Positions 51,813 to 63,126 of a stretch of 64,000 nt of DNA are shown in pieces. The notes beneath the pieces are model-generated. The model was not told where the DNA came from. It searched no databases and saw nothing but the letters and a program-made list of their open reading frames with translations. Origin of the DNA: Paragemmobacter ruber (GTDB lineage: Bacteria > Pseudomonadota > Alphaproteobacteria > Rhodobacterales > Rhodobacteraceae); NCBI RefSeq assembly GCF_009908315.1, contig NZ_JAAATW010000001.1, positions 434,001-498,000 of the forward strand. Reading direction: 5' to 3'. A program made the translations under genes and the position numbers. Numbering within the stretch: position 1 is the stretch's first letter; every line of letters starts with the position of its first letter.

Positions 51813-52592
51813 ATGCAGCAATATCACGACGCGCTTCGCACCGTCCTTGCCCACGGCATCCCCTCCTCGGACCGGACGGGAACCGGCACGATCAGCCATT
51901 TCGGGCTGCAATCGCGCTACAGCCTTGCGGACGGCTTCCCCCTTGTGACCACCAAGAAGCTGCACATCAAGTCGATCATCCATGAACTGCTGTGGTTCCT
52001 GAAGGGTGACACCAATATCCGTTACCTCAACGACAACGGGGTGACGATCTGGGATGAATGGGCGGATGAGAGCGGCGATCTCGGCCCGGTCTATGGCCGG
52101 CAATGGCGCGATTTCGGGGGGGTGGACCAGATCGAGACGCTGATCGACATGATCCGCCGCAGCCCGGATTCGCGCCGTCTGATCGTCTCGGCCTGGAACC
52201 CGCCCGACGTGCCGCAAATGGCGCTGCCACCCTGCCATACGATGTGGCAGGTGCGTATCCTGGGCGGCAAGCTGCATCTGCAGCTTTACCAGCGCAGCGC
52301 GGACATGTTCCTCGGCGTGCCGTTCAACATCGCCTCCTATGCGCTGCTCCTTGTGATGCTGGCCCATGTCACGGGGTATGAGCCGGGGGATTTCGTCCAT
52401 TCCATCGGCGATGCGCATATCTATTCCAACCATATGGAACAGGTGCAAACGCAGCTTTCCCGCGATCTCCGCCCCCTGCCCCGCCTGCGGATCACGCGGA
52501 AGGTGACCTCGCTTTTCGATTTCCGGTACGAGGATTTCGAGGTCACGGGTTATGACCCGCATCCCGCCATTAAGGCGCCGGTGGCAGTATGA
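51813..52592 (+). CDS. thyA: Thymidylate synthase
   Basis: A 259-aa enzyme (E. coli 264). [16 protein letters not shown] near the start, catalytic Cys in [11 protein letters not shown] (~143), and [23 protein letters not shown] (~174-196, folate site). It makes dTMP from dUMP and methylene-tetrahydrofolate, releasing dihydrofolate, which the overlapping folA product reduces again. Confidence 0.97.
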   Translation: MQQYHDALRTVLAHGIPSSDRTGTGTISHFGLQSRYSLADGFPLVTTKKLHIKSIIHELLWFLKGDTNIRYLNDNGVTIWDEWADESGDLGPVYGRQWRDFGGVDQIETLIDMIRRSPDSRRLIVSAWNPPDVPQMALPPCHTMWQVRILGGKLHLQLYQRSADMFLGVPFNIASYALLLVMLAHVTGYEPGDFVHSIGDAHIYSNHMEQVQTQLSRDLRPLPRLRITRKVTSLFDFRYEDFEVTGYDPHPAIKAPVAV

Positions 52593-53062
52593 TCACCCTG
52601 ATCGTCGCCCGCGCCCGCAACGGGGCCATCGGCCGGGGCAACACCATCCCGTGGCACGCGCCCGAAGACCTGGCCGCGTTTCAGCGCGAAACGACGGGGG
52701 GCGCGCTGATCATGGGGCGGCGGACGTGGGAAAGCCTGCCGTTACGCCCGCTCAAGAACCGGCTCAACATCGTGGTGACGTCCGACCCCGATCTGTGGGA
52801 AACCACCGCCCCCAGCCCGGAGGCCGCCATCGCCATGGCGCAGGCGGCGGGGCATACCCGGCTTTACGGCATCGGGGGCAGTGCGATCTATGCCGCGCTG
52901 CTGCCGCTGGCCCATCGTCTTTTGGTGACAGAGGTGGCGCTGGACATCCCGGATGCGGATGCCTTTTTCCCGGCCTTCGACGAAGGCGAATGGCGGGTCA
53001 TTTTCGAGCGGCGGTTGCGGGACGACGGGCCTGCCTGCGTGCTGCGGGAATGGATGAGGTGA
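52589..53062 (+). CDS. folA: Dihydrofolate reductase
   Basis: A 157-aa enzyme: [23 protein letters not shown] (~4-26, Met20-loop region with the catalytic Asp/Glu side), [11 protein letters not shown] (~41-51, NADPH), and [22 protein letters not shown] (~93-115). Reduces dihydrofolate from the ThyA reaction. The ATG overlaps the thyA stop (ATGA), so they are translated together. Confidence 0.97.
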   Translation: MITLIVARARNGAIGRGNTIPWHAPEDLAAFQRETTGGALIMGRRTWESLPLRPLKNRLNIVVTSDPDLWETTAPSPEAAIAMAQAAGHTRLYGIGGSAIYAALLPLAHRLLVTEVALDIPDADAFFPAFDEGEWRVIFERRLRDDGPACVLREWMR

Positions 53063-53367
53063 CGCCCGGGGTCCGTTTGTCATGCGGGGCGAGACGCTGG
53101 AAATAGTCCTGCGGCGCAAGTGTTTGCAGGCGGTGCATGTAGCCCGTCATGTGCGGCAGCACATCAGCTTGGACCGGTTCCCGGAGCGGGCCGGAAGCCG
53201 GTTTCGTGACGCGCCGCCGGGTTGAGGTGGCGGTCGCCTTGTCCAGAGTGACGCGGGCGGCATCGCGTTCGGCCTTGATCTCTTCGAGCGGTCTTGACCG
53301 CTTCGGGGCAGCAGGACGCGGGGTCCCGCTGCCAATGAGGCGCGTCCACCTAGACGTGGATCAAGCC
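53063..53367. other. 305-bp gap between convergent folA and rpoD; possible coding relic on the minus strand
   Basis: No gene that I can support. One minus-strand frame is open from about 53360 to the folA end and reads coding-like (PLEEIKAERDAARVTLDKA, then PHMTGYMHRLQTLAPQDYF). It has no convincing start and looks like a helical fragment, perhaps from a large serine recombinase C-terminus. No clear terminator hairpin with a U tract was seen on either side. Confidence 0.4.
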
Positions 53368-55365
<1,998 letters not shown>

Positions 55366-55393
55366 GGGTGCTCCTCGGGCGCGGGGCGGATGC

Positions 55394-55461
55394 GAATCGT
55401 TCCGGATGCTTCGAATCAATAACGCGAATCACGGTGGGTGAAAGGGTGCGAACGGTGATTC
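55394..55461. promoter_or_regulatory. Cluster of four GANTC sites in front of rpoD
   Basis: GAATC at 55394-55398, 55413-55417 and 55426-55430 and GATTC at 55457-55461. GANTC is the CcrM methylation site in alphaproteobacteria, and methylated GANTC can recruit GcrA at promoters. Four in 68 bp is far above chance at this GC content. The region is the 123-bp dnaG-rpoD gap and probably carries an rpoD promoter. Confidence 0.5.
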
Positions 55462-55488
55462 TTTCGCAATCCTTGGGGATAGTCCGGG

Positions 55489-57489
55489 TCAGTTGCGGCG
55501 CGAGGGGCGATCGAAGCGGATGCTGTCGAACACTTTTCGCGCCTCTTCCAGTTCCTCCTTGTCAAGCGCAACGCCGTTGGCCGAGATGACCGCCTCGCCC
55601 GTCTTGGCCTGCGGGCCGCGATGCGCCTCGGCCCGGGCCTCGTTGGCCTTGGCGATGCGCCATGTCAGGCCTTCATCGACGACGCCTTCGATATCTTGCG
55701 CGGCCTCCTCGATCTCGCGCCGCCGTCCGCGTTCGGCCTGCAGGATGAAGAAATCCTGCGCGAGGGCAAACTCGGCGCGTTCACGATCGGCGGGGTCCAA
55801 GAGGGCGGGCGCATTACGCACATGGGGATGGGCGAGCAGCGCGTCAAGCGGGGCGGGCGCGGCGGCGGCGATCCGGGCGCGGGGATCGGGGTCATCGACA
55901 TGGGCCAGCAGCAGATCGCGGAGAAGGGCGTGGCCGTCGCCGGTGCAGTCCAGCGTTTCCAGCGCGGTCTCAAAGCGGTGGATCAGCGCGGGATGGGCGA
56001 TCAGCGTGGCGAGGATGACCGCCTCGCGCAGCGCCTCTTCCACGGCGGTGGCGGTGGTGGCGGCGGTGGCCAGCAGCGACTGGCGCGTGCTTGGCAGGGG
56101 CGCCACGGGCTGGAAGGCCATGCTGCGACCCCCTGCCGGACCTGCGCCCGGCTGGCGGGGTGTGTAAGGACGGAAGGGCTGGGCGTTCTGGCCAAACAGG
56201 TCCAGCCGGAGGCGTTTGATATCCTCGCCATAATGGGCGCGGATGGAGGGATCGGTGATGCGGCCCAGCGCGGCGCGCAGGGTCTTGTCGAGCGCGGCCT
56301 TGCGTTCGGGGCTGTCGAAGACCTTTCCCTCGGTCTCGCGCCGCCAGAGCAGGTTGACCATGGGCTGGGCGGCGTCGATCACCTTTTGCATCGCGGGCGC
56401 GCCCTGGGCGCGGATCAGATCGTCGGGGTCAAGCCCCTGGGGCAGGATGGCGAAGCGCAGGCCCTTGCCCGCCTCCAGCAGCGGCAGGGCAAGGTCGATC
56501 ACCCGCAGCGCCGCGCGGATGCCCGCGGCATCACCATCCAGCGCGATGATCGGCTCGTCATGGATGCGCCACAGCAGGCGGAGCTGATCCTCGGTCACGG
56601 CGGTGCCAAGGGGGGCCACGGTGGCGCGAAAGCCCGCCTCGGACAGGGCGATCACGTCCATGTAGCCCTCGGCCACGATCAGGGGCTGGCCCTTGCCGGC
56701 CGCCTCGCGCGCGGGACCCTGATTGTAGAGGTTGCGCCCCTTGTCGAAGAGGTCGGTTTCCGGACCGTTGAGGTATTTGGCCCGCGCATTGGGATCCATC
56801 GCCCGCCCGCCCAGGCTGATGGCGCGGCCGCGCGCATCGCGGATGGGAAAGATGATGCGATCGCGGAAGCGGTCATAGGGCGCCCCACCCCGGCGCCCCG
56901 TGCCATCGTCATCGGGGCGGGCGCAAAGGCCCGCATCGACGATCAGATCGGGGGCGATGCCCTTTTGCGTCAGCGCCTGGAACAGGCCCTGACGGGCGTC
57001 GGGGGCGAAGCCGATCTCCCAGCGGTCCTGCGCGGCGGGGGGCAGGCCGCGACGATCCAGATAGGCGCGGGCGGCGGCGGCGGCCGAGGTCTTCAGCTGC
57101 AGGCGGAACCATTTCACCGCCTCTTCCATCACCTGCGCCAGCTGGGTGCGGCGGTCGGCCTTCTCAGCCGCCTTCGGGTCGCGCGCGGGCATCTGCATCC
57201 CGGCCTCGCGGGCGAGGATTTCCACCGCCTCCATGAAGCCGACATTGTCGTTTTCCTTGATGAAGGTGACCGCGTCGCCCTTCGCATGGCAGCCGAAGCA
57301 GTAATAGAAGCCCTTCCTGTCATCGACATGGAAGCTGGCCGATTTTTCCTGATGGAAGGGGCAAGGGGCCCACCAGTCGCCCTTGGCCATGTTGGACTTG
57401 CGCATGTCCCACGTGACCTTGCGCCCCACGACCTGCGAGAGCGAGACACGGGTGCGGAGTTCGTCGAGGAATCCGGGCGGCAGGGACAT
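55489..57489 (-). CDS. dnaG: DNA primase
   Basis: A 666-aa primase making RNA primers at the replication fork. N-terminal CHC2 zinc ribbon (CPFHQEKSASF ~43 and YYCFGCHAKGDAVTF ~63), TOPRIM core with VAEGYMDVIALSEAGF (~270) and ALDGDAAGIRAA (~318), and a helicase-binding C-terminal domain (~470-640). The Ala/Pro-rich linker is at ~430-470. Start MSLPPGFLDELRTRVSLSQVV is family-standard. Confidence 0.97.
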   Translation of the reverse strand: MSLPPGFLDELRTRVSLSQVVGRKVTWDMRKSNMAKGDWWAPCPFHQEKSASFHVDDRKGFYYCFGCHAKGDAVTFIKENDNVGFMEAVEILAREAGMQMPARDPKAAEKADRRTQLAQVMEEAVKWFRLQLKTSAAAAARAYLDRRGLPPAAQDRWEIGFAPDARQGLFQALTQKGIAPDLIVDAGLCARPDDDGTGRRGGAPYDRFRDRIIFPIRDARGRAISLGGRAMDPNARAKYLNGPETDLFDKGRNLYNQGPAREAAGKGQPLIVAEGYMDVIALSEAGFRATVAPLGTAVTEDQLRLLWRIHDEPIIALDGDAAGIRAALRVIDLALPLLEAGKGLRFAILPQGLDPDDLIRAQGAPAMQKVIDAAQPMVNLLWRRETEGKVFDSPERKAALDKTLRAALGRITDPSIRAHYGEDIKRLRLDLFGQNAQPFRPYTPRQPGAGPAGGRSMAFQPVAPLPSTRQSLLATAATTATAVEEALREAVILATLIAHPALIHRFETALETLDCTGDGHALLRDLLLAHVDDPDPRARIAAAAPAPLDALLAHPHVRNAPALLDPADRERAEFALAQDFFILQAERGRRREIEEAAQDIEGVVDEGLTWRIAKANEARAEAHRGPQAKTGEAVISANGVALDKEELEEARKVFDSIRFDRPSRRN

Positions 57490-57661
57490 GATCCCTATAT
57501 CGGGCGCGGGGCGGCGGCTGTCCAGTGATCAAGCGGGCGGCGCATCGGCGCAGGGGCCTTTTCCCGCCCGCGCTGCGGGGCCGGTTCAGGGGTCATTCCG
57601 CGCGCGTGAGGCTGCCCCTCCGGGCACGGAGGGCACTCGTTCCCAAGATCAAGTAGCCGGT

Positions 57662-57683
57662 CTTCATCTTGGCCCAAATACCC
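57662..57683 (+). repeat. Dispersed repeat, copy 2 (core TTGGCCCAAATACCC)
   Basis: CTTCATCTTGGCCCAAATACCC is identical over 22 bp to the complement of the left arm at 61541-61562 (same repeat in opposite orientation). It is followed by a GGGGTC-rich stretch with CCGGGGTGAAACCCCGG, itself able to fold. It lies 46 bp past the soxG stop, in the gap to dnaG. Confidence 0.85.
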
Positions 57684-57728
57684 TGGGGTCCGGGGTGAAA
57701 CCCCGGGGGCTGGTCCGGGGCGCAGGTG

Positions 57729-58280
57729 TCAGGCGGTCTGCGCCCGGGCGGCCAGAACCTCCAGCGCTTCGGTCAGTTCACCCCACGCCGTGCGCGCCAT
57801 GGAGCGGAAGACCATGATCTCGAACGCGTCGGGCGCGGTGCGGGTGAGGATCGCCTGCATGTGGTTGAGCGGTGCGCGCACGGTCCGCAGGGGCGGAAAG
57901 GCCCCCAGCCGCAGGTCGAGCGGCACAGGGCGCATCAGGGTCGCTTCCGCCACAGGTCCGGTCAGGGTGAGGATGGCCCAGCCATCCGTCTGATCGGTGA
58001 GCGCCGCGTGATCGGCCAGCCCGTCCGGCGCAGGGGCGCCGATCAGGAAGGCCTGATCGCGCCCGGTCCAGATCAGGCGGGCCGCGCCTTGCCGCGTCTG
58101 GCCGTTCGGGGCCGGGAAGGCCAGACCCAAGGGCGCAAGCGCCGCGTTGACCCGGTCCATCCGCCCCGGATAGGGCGCGACGGATGTGATCGGCGCGGCG
58201 CTGCCTTCGGCGAGTGTGGTCTGCAGCCGCGTCACGGGGGCGTGGCCCGCAAGGGCCGACTTGGCAATGAGTTCAGGCAC
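57729..58280 (-). CDS. soxG: Sarcosine oxidase subunit gamma
   Basis: A 183-aa subunit of heterotetrameric sarcosine oxidase: begins with VPELIAKSALAGHAPV (GTG start at 58280, overlapping the soxA stop by 8 bp), contains LIWTGRDQAFLIG (~80) and DGWAILTLTGPVAEATLMRP (~105-125), as in SoxG/GcvT-like folds. It lies against the alpha-subunit folate domain; its catalytic role is minor. Last gene of soxB-soxD-soxA-soxG. Confidence 0.93.
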   Translation of the reverse strand: MPELIAKSALAGHAPVTRLQTTLAEGSAAPITSVAPYPGRMDRVNAALAPLGLAFPAPNGQTRQGAARLIWTGRDQAFLIGAPAPDGLADHAALTDQTDGWAILTLTGPVAEATLMRPVPLDLRLGAFPPLRTVRAPLNHMQAILTRTAPDAFEIMVFRSMARTAWGELTEALEVLAARAQTA

Positions 58281-61188
58281 GGAGCTTTGCCCCCTCTTTG
58301 TCGTGGAACACCGGATCGGTGATCTCGGCCAGCACGTCGATCTTGCGCAGGTGATCGACCACACGGATCCGCGTGCCATGCCGTGCGCGGCCATCCTTGA
58401 CGAAGGCCAGCGCCAGATGGGCCGACAGTGTGGGCGACCAGCAGACCGAGGTGATGTAACCCTGATCGGTTTCGCGATGAACCTTGTCACCGGGCGTGAA
58501 GAGATGGGCGCCCGCCGTCATCGCGGAACTGGCGCGCAGGCCGACGAGTTGCTCCCTGTCCGGCCCGATCATGCCGGGGCGGGCGGCCGCGGCCTTGCCG
58601 ATGCAGTCTTTCTTGGCGCTCACCATCTTTTCCATGCCGATGTCGAAGGCGGTGGTGCGCCCGTGAATTTCGGCATGGGTGATGAAGCCCTTCTCGATCC
58701 GCAGGACGTTGAGCGCCTCCATCCCGTAGGGGCCGCCCCCCATGGTTTCCGCCCGCGCCACCAGATCGCGGAACAGCGCCTCGCCATAGCGGGTGGGGAC
58801 GGCCAGTTCATAGCCCTCTTCCCCGCTGAAGGAGATGCGGAACAGCCGCGCGGGCGTGGACCCGAGGCTGACATCGGTGACCCCCATGAAGGGCAGGTCC
58901 GGCGCGGCACCCAGGAGCGTGGCAAGAAGGTCGCGCGCGCGCGGCCCGGCGATGGCGAATTGCGCCCAGGCTTCGGTGACAGAGAGGAAGCGCACATCCC
59001 AATCGGCGCAGAAGGCCTGATGCACGAAGTCGAGATGCCGCATCACAAGGCCCGCCGCGGCGGTGGTCGTCGTCATCAGGTAGCGATGCTCAGCCAGCCG
59101 GGCGGTGGTGCCGTCATCCAGCACATGGCCATCTTCGCGCAGCATCAGGCCATAGCGCACCCGGCCCACGGGCAGGGTGGAGAAGGTGTTGGTATAGACC
59201 AGATCGAGGAAGCGGGCAGCGTCGCGGCCCTGAATGTCGATCTTGCCGAGGGTGGACACATCGCTGACGCCCACGCTTTCGCGCACCATGGTGACTTCGC
59301 GGTTGCAGGCCTCGAGCCAGGTCTTCTCGCCGGGTTTGGGGAAATAGCTTGGCCTGTACCACAGCCCCGCCTCGATCATCGGCGCGCCGCGGTCACGGCT
59401 GGCCTGATCGGAGGTGAGGAAACGCTGTGGCGCAAAGCCAGCCCCCCGCCCGCCTGCCCCCATCGCGGCGATGGAGGTGGGCACGAAGGGCGGGCGGAAG
59501 GTCGTGGTCCCGGTCTGCGGGATGCCCCGCCCGGTGGCATCGGCCAGCACGGCCAGCGCGGCCACGTTGGAATTCTTGCCCTGATCGGGGGCCATGCCTT
59601 GGGTCGTGTAGCGCTTCATGTGTTCGACCGAACGGAAGTTTTCCTGCGCGGAGAGCTTCACATCCTTGGTCGTGACGTCATTGGCGAAATCGAGCCATTG
59701 GCGCCCCTCAACCCCCGGCGTCTGCCAGAAGGGGGTGATCGTATAGGGGGCATCCTCCGCCATGGGGAGCGCCATGTCCGGCGCCGGTCTGCCCAGCGCG
59801 GCCAGCGCTGTATGGGCAGCGGCCAGCCCGTCGCGGAAGGCGCCTGCGGTGGAGAAGGTGCCGTTGCAGGCCCCGGCCGGGGTGAGGCGCGGCACCGCGC
59901 CCTCGGCCGGGATGAAGGCCGCGATATCCTCGCGCCAGAGGGGGCGGCCGTTCATGTGGCAGGTCAGGTGGACAGTGGGGTTCCAGCCGCCCGACATGGC
60001 AAGGCAGTCGGTCTCGAGCGTGGCCGTGCCGCCAGCATGTCGGAAGGTGATCGCGGTCAGGCCAAGGTGGCCTGCCGTCCCGGTGATCTGGGCGTTCAGA
60101 TAGACCGGGCAATCTTCCAGAGCGGTGGCATCGGGCCGGGTGTCGAGGATCGCCACCACCTTGACGCCCGCCGCCATCAGATCGCGGGCGGTGGCGCGGG
60201 CGGCATCGTTGTTGGCGATCAGGGTGATGCGGTTACCCGGCACCACGCCGTAGCGGTGCAGGTAGCTGCGCAGGGCGGAGGCCAGCATGATGCCCGGGCG
60301 GTCATTGTCGGGGAAGGCGATGGGGCGTTCCAGCGCGCCTGCGGCAAGCACCGTCTGCCCGGCCACGATCCGCCAGAAACATTCGCGCGGCAGGTGCGGG
60401 GCGGGGGCGCGGTGCAGGCCCACGCGTTCGAGCGCGCCATAGGTGCCGTCGTCATAGGCGCCGGTCACGGTGGTGCGGGGCATCAGGCGGACGTTGGGCA
60501 TGGCCTTGAGATCGTCGAGCAGGGCCTCCACCCAGTCCGCGCCGGGCTGACCATCGACGCGGAGGTTGTCCGACACCAGCCGCCCGCCCATGCGGGCGTC
60601 TTCCTCGGCAAGGATGACGTCGGCACCGGCCTGTGCCGCCGTCCAGGCCGCCATCAGGCCCGCCGGACCCGAGCCGATCACCAAGAGGTCGCAAAAGGCC
60701 CAGGCCTTTTCATACTGCGCCTCGTCATGCCGGCCCGACAGGCTGCCCAAGCCCGCCGCGCGGCGGATGAGCGGCTCGTAGAGCTTTTCCCAGAACGGGC
60801 GCGGCCACATGAAGGTCTTGTAATAGAACCCCGCCGACAGGAAGGGGGCGGCCAGATTGTTGATGCCCAGAAGATCGAACTTCAGCGACGGAAACCGGTT
60901 CTGGCTGCGCGCCTGCAGGCCGTCGAACACCTCTTGCACGGTGGCGCGGACATTGGGCGTCTGCTGGTTGCCCTCGAGGATTTCCACCATCGCGTTCGGT
61001 TCTTCGGATCCTGCGGTCAGGATGCCGCGCGGGCGGTGGTACTTGAAGCTGCGCCCGACAAGGCGGACGTCGTTGGCCAGCAGGGCCGAGGCGAGCGTGT
61101 CGCCGCGATAGCCCTGATAGCTGCGCCCGTCGAAGGTGAAGGTGACGGGCGTGCTGCGGTCGATCAGACCCTTTCCCGCGAGCCTCAT
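58273..61188 (-). CDS. soxA: Sarcosine oxidase subunit alpha
   Basis: A 971-aa flavoprotein subunit. N-terminal ferredoxin-like part (FTFDGRSYQGYRGDTLASAL ~18-37), NAD/FAD Rossmann motif LLVIGSGPAGLMAAWTAAQ (~165-183), and a C-terminal aminomethyltransferase (GcvT) domain (~600-960) that binds tetrahydrofolate and captures the one-carbon unit as methylene-THF. With soxB, soxD and soxG it oxidises sarcosine to glycine, with H2O2. Its ATG overlaps the soxD stop. Confidence 0.96.
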   Translation of the reverse strand: MRLAGKGLIDRSTPVTFTFDGRSYQGYRGDTLASALLANDVRLVGRSFKYHRPRGILTAGSEEPNAMVEILEGNQQTPNVRATVQEVFDGLQARSQNRFPSLKFDLLGINNLAAPFLSAGFYYKTFMWPRPFWEKLYEPLIRRAAGLGSLSGRHDEAQYEKAWAFCDLLVIGSGPAGLMAAWTAAQAGADVILAEEDARMGGRLVSDNLRVDGQPGADWVEALLDDLKAMPNVRLMPRTTVTGAYDDGTYGALERVGLHRAPAPHLPRECFWRIVAGQTVLAAGALERPIAFPDNDRPGIMLASALRSYLHRYGVVPGNRITLIANNDAARATARDLMAAGVKVVAILDTRPDATALEDCPVYLNAQITGTAGHLGLTAITFRHAGGTATLETDCLAMSGGWNPTVHLTCHMNGRPLWREDIAAFIPAEGAVPRLTPAGACNGTFSTAGAFRDGLAAAHTALAALGRPAPDMALPMAEDAPYTITPFWQTPGVEGRQWLDFANDVTTKDVKLSAQENFRSVEHMKRYTTQGMAPDQGKNSNVAALAVLADATGRGIPQTGTTTFRPPFVPTSIAAMGAGGRGAGFAPQRFLTSDQASRDRGAPMIEAGLWYRPSYFPKPGEKTWLEACNREVTMVRESVGVSDVSTLGKIDIQGRDAARFLDLVYTNTFSTLPVGRVRYGLMLREDGHVLDDGTTARLAEHRYLMTTTTAAAGLVMRHLDFVHQAFCADWDVRFLSVTEAWAQFAIAGPRARDLLATLLGAAPDLPFMGVTDVSLGSTPARLFRISFSGEEGYELAVPTRYGEALFRDLVARAETMGGGPYGMEALNVLRIEKGFITHAEIHGRTTAFDIGMEKMVSAKKDCIGKAAAARPGMIGPDREQLVGLRASSAMTAGAHLFTPGDKVHRETDQGYITSVCWSPTLSAHLALAFVKDGRARHGTRIRVVDHLRKIDVLAEITDPVFHDKEGAKLRA

Positions 61189-61457
61189 GCCGCACCGCCT
61201 TTGCGGTCGGCCACCGCTTCGACGGCGAGAATATCATGCGTCACCGTGTTGCGGGTGACGACCAGCCAGCTTGAACATCCCATGTCGTGATACCACAGAT
61301 CGCGCGTCACCCCGGCAGGGTTGTCGCGGTTGTGCAGATAGTCATCCCAGGCCTGCGGGGCGGCGTCCGGCGCGGGGCGGTTCAGGTAATCCTCCGACCC
61401 GTAGTAATAGAATTCGCGGCGGTCGCGTTCGCCACACAGCGGACAGGTCAGGCGCAT
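61185..61457 (-). CDS. soxD: Sarcosine oxidase subunit delta
   Basis: A 90-aa zinc-binding subunit: CPLCGERDRREFYYYG at the start (Cys5, Cys8), and LWYHDMGCSSWLVVTRN (~52-68) with the His and Cys that complete the zinc site. Start MRLTCPLC at 61457 is family-consistent. A 187-bp gap with an inverted repeat separates it from soxB. Confidence 0.95.
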   Translation of the reverse strand: MRLTCPLCGERDRREFYYYGSEDYLNRPAPDAAPQAWDDYLHNRDNPAGVTRDLWYHDMGCSSWLVVTRNTVTHDILAVEAVADRKGGAA

Positions 61458-61539
61458 GGGCAGGTCTTTCCTTGCAGGCGGTGGTCGCAGGCGTCGCGGG
61501 CGCAAAGGGGCGCTGCCCCTCGGCCTTCAGCCTCACCCC

Positions 61540-61593
61540 GGGGTATTTGGGCCAAGATGAAGGGGGCAGGCTTCATCTTGGCAAAAATACCCC
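61540..61593. repeat. Inverted pair of the dispersed repeat between soxB and soxD
   Basis: The left arm 61540-61562 (GGGGTATTTGGGCCAAGATG plus AAG) pairs with the right arm 61571-61593 (CTTCATCTTGGCAAAAATAC plus CCC) with two mismatches and an 8-nt loop. It is flanked by GC-rich imperfect hairpins (AGGGGCGCTGCCCCT at 61506-61520). This would fold in the soxB-soxD part of the transcript and could cut soxDAG expression or protect a 3' end. Confidence 0.85.
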
Positions 61594-61644
61594 CGCCGGA
61601 GGCGCAGTTGGATGCGGGGCGCTGGCGACGGAATGGAAGCATGA

Positions 61645-62895
61645 TCAGTGTAGGTTATGCTGGCTGCCCGTGCCTTCCTCGTCGAGGATATGGCCCGTGG
61701 CGAAGCGGTTGAGCTTGAAGCGCGCGGCGACGGGATGGCTTTCGCCGGTCGCCATGAGATGGGCCATGCACCAGCCCGAGGCGGGCACGGCCTTGAAGCC
61801 GCCGTAGTTCCAGCCGCAGTCGATGAACAGGCCATCGACATGGGTCTTGTCGATGATGGGCGATCCGTCGGGCGACATGTCCATGATGCCGCCCCAAGAG
61901 CGCAGCACCTTGGCCCGCCCGATCATGGGCATGAGCGTCATGCCCGCCTCCATCACATGCTCCACCATGGGCAGGTTCCCGCGGCTGGCATAGGAGGCGT
62001 AGAAATCGAGGTCACCGCCAAAGACGAGGCCGCCCTTGTCGGACTGGCTGATGTAGAAATGCCCCATGCCGAAGCTGACGACATGGTCGATCACGGGTTT
62101 GAGCCCTTCGGTGACGAAGGCCTGCAGGATGTGGGATTCAATCGGCAGGCGCATCCCGGCCATGGCGGCGACCTGGGATGACCGACCTGCGACCACGATC
62201 CCCACCTTCCGGGCCTTGATCGCGCCGCGCGTCGTCTGCACGCCCGTGACGCGGCCATTCTCGATGTCGACCCCCGTCACTTCGCAATTCTGGATCAGGT
62301 CCACGCCGCGCTTGTCGGCCGCCCGCGCATAGCCCCAGGCCACGGCATCGTGCCGCGCCGTACCGCCGCGCGGGTGGTAGAGCCCGCCATAGATCGGAAA
62401 GCGCGTCTGTTCGAAATCGAGATAGGGCAGCATCTCGCGCACGCCTTCGCGGTCCAGCAGGATCGCGTCATCGCCCTGATTGATCATGGAATTGCCGCGC
62501 CGGACGAAGGCATCGCGCTGGCCGTCGGAATGGAACAGGTTGATGAGGCCGCGCTGCGAGTGCATCACGTTGTAGTTGAGGTCGATCTCCAGCCCTTCCC
62601 AGAGCTTCATCGAATGGCTGTAGAATTCCGAATTGCCCTGCAGGAAATAGTTGGCGCGCACGATCGTGGTGTTGCGACCGATATTGCCAGAGCCGAGATA
62701 GCCCTTTTCCAGCACGGCGATGTTGGTCAGCCCGTGGTTCTTGGCGAGGTAATAGGCGGTGGACAGGCCATGGCCGCCGCCGCCGATGATGATGGCGTCA
62801 TATTCGGCCTTGGGCGCCGGATCGCGCCATGCGGGTTTCCAGCCCTTGTTGCCGAAAAGCCCTTCGGTGATGACCTTTAGCCCGGAGTAGCGCAT
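61645..62895 (-). CDS. soxB: Sarcosine oxidase subunit beta
   Basis: A 416-aa DAO-family flavoprotein: MRYSGLKVITEGLFGNKGW at the start, FAD motif YDAIIIGGGGHGLSTAYYLAKN (~35-55, split by the loop), GSGNIGRNTTIVRANYF (~75-91), where the covalent-FMN neighbourhood lies in heterotetrameric sarcosine oxidases, and the C-terminal CGWNYGGFKAVPASGW (~365-380). It holds the sarcosine-oxidising site. ACAGGTGGG precedes the ATG. First gene of the sox operon. Confidence 0.95.
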   Translation of the reverse strand: MRYSGLKVITEGLFGNKGWKPAWRDPAPKAEYDAIIIGGGGHGLSTAYYLAKNHGLTNIAVLEKGYLGSGNIGRNTTIVRANYFLQGNSEFYSHSMKLWEGLEIDLNYNVMHSQRGLINLFHSDGQRDAFVRRGNSMINQGDDAILLDREGVREMLPYLDFEQTRFPIYGGLYHPRGGTARHDAVAWGYARAADKRGVDLIQNCEVTGVDIENGRVTGVQTTRGAIKARKVGIVVAGRSSQVAAMAGMRLPIESHILQAFVTEGLKPVIDHVVSFGMGHFYISQSDKGGLVFGGDLDFYASYASRGNLPMVEHVMEAGMTLMPMIGRAKVLRSWGGIMDMSPDGSPIIDKTHVDGLFIDCGWNYGGFKAVPASGWCMAHLMATGESHPVAARFKLNRFATGHILDEEGTGSQHNLH

Positions 62896-63126
62896 CCCAC
62901 CTGTCCCGTTCGCGAAGCGCGCCCAGCAAAGCGCCGCGGGGCGGAGGATGCAACCCCCGCCCTGCGAAGCCATTGCCGCAGCCGACACCATCATGTCGCT
63001 TTTCGGACAGGCGGCCAGCGCCTTGTCAGAGCGCGAAACCGTGGCACAAGGTGGGGACACAGGGTGAGGCGTAGGGTGGGTGGTTCCGCGCCGCCCCGGC
63101 GCGGGTTCACCCACCGCCCCCCCGGA

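Noticed and set aside
57495-57677. Small minus-strand frame between soxG and dnaG
   Set aside because: No ribosome site and overlaps the dispersed repeat; composition not protein-like.
58186-61290. A 1,034-codon open frame on the plus strand opposite soxA
   Set aside because: Antisense shadow caused by codon bias; composition is Gly/Arg/His-rich without domains, and soxA is unambiguous.
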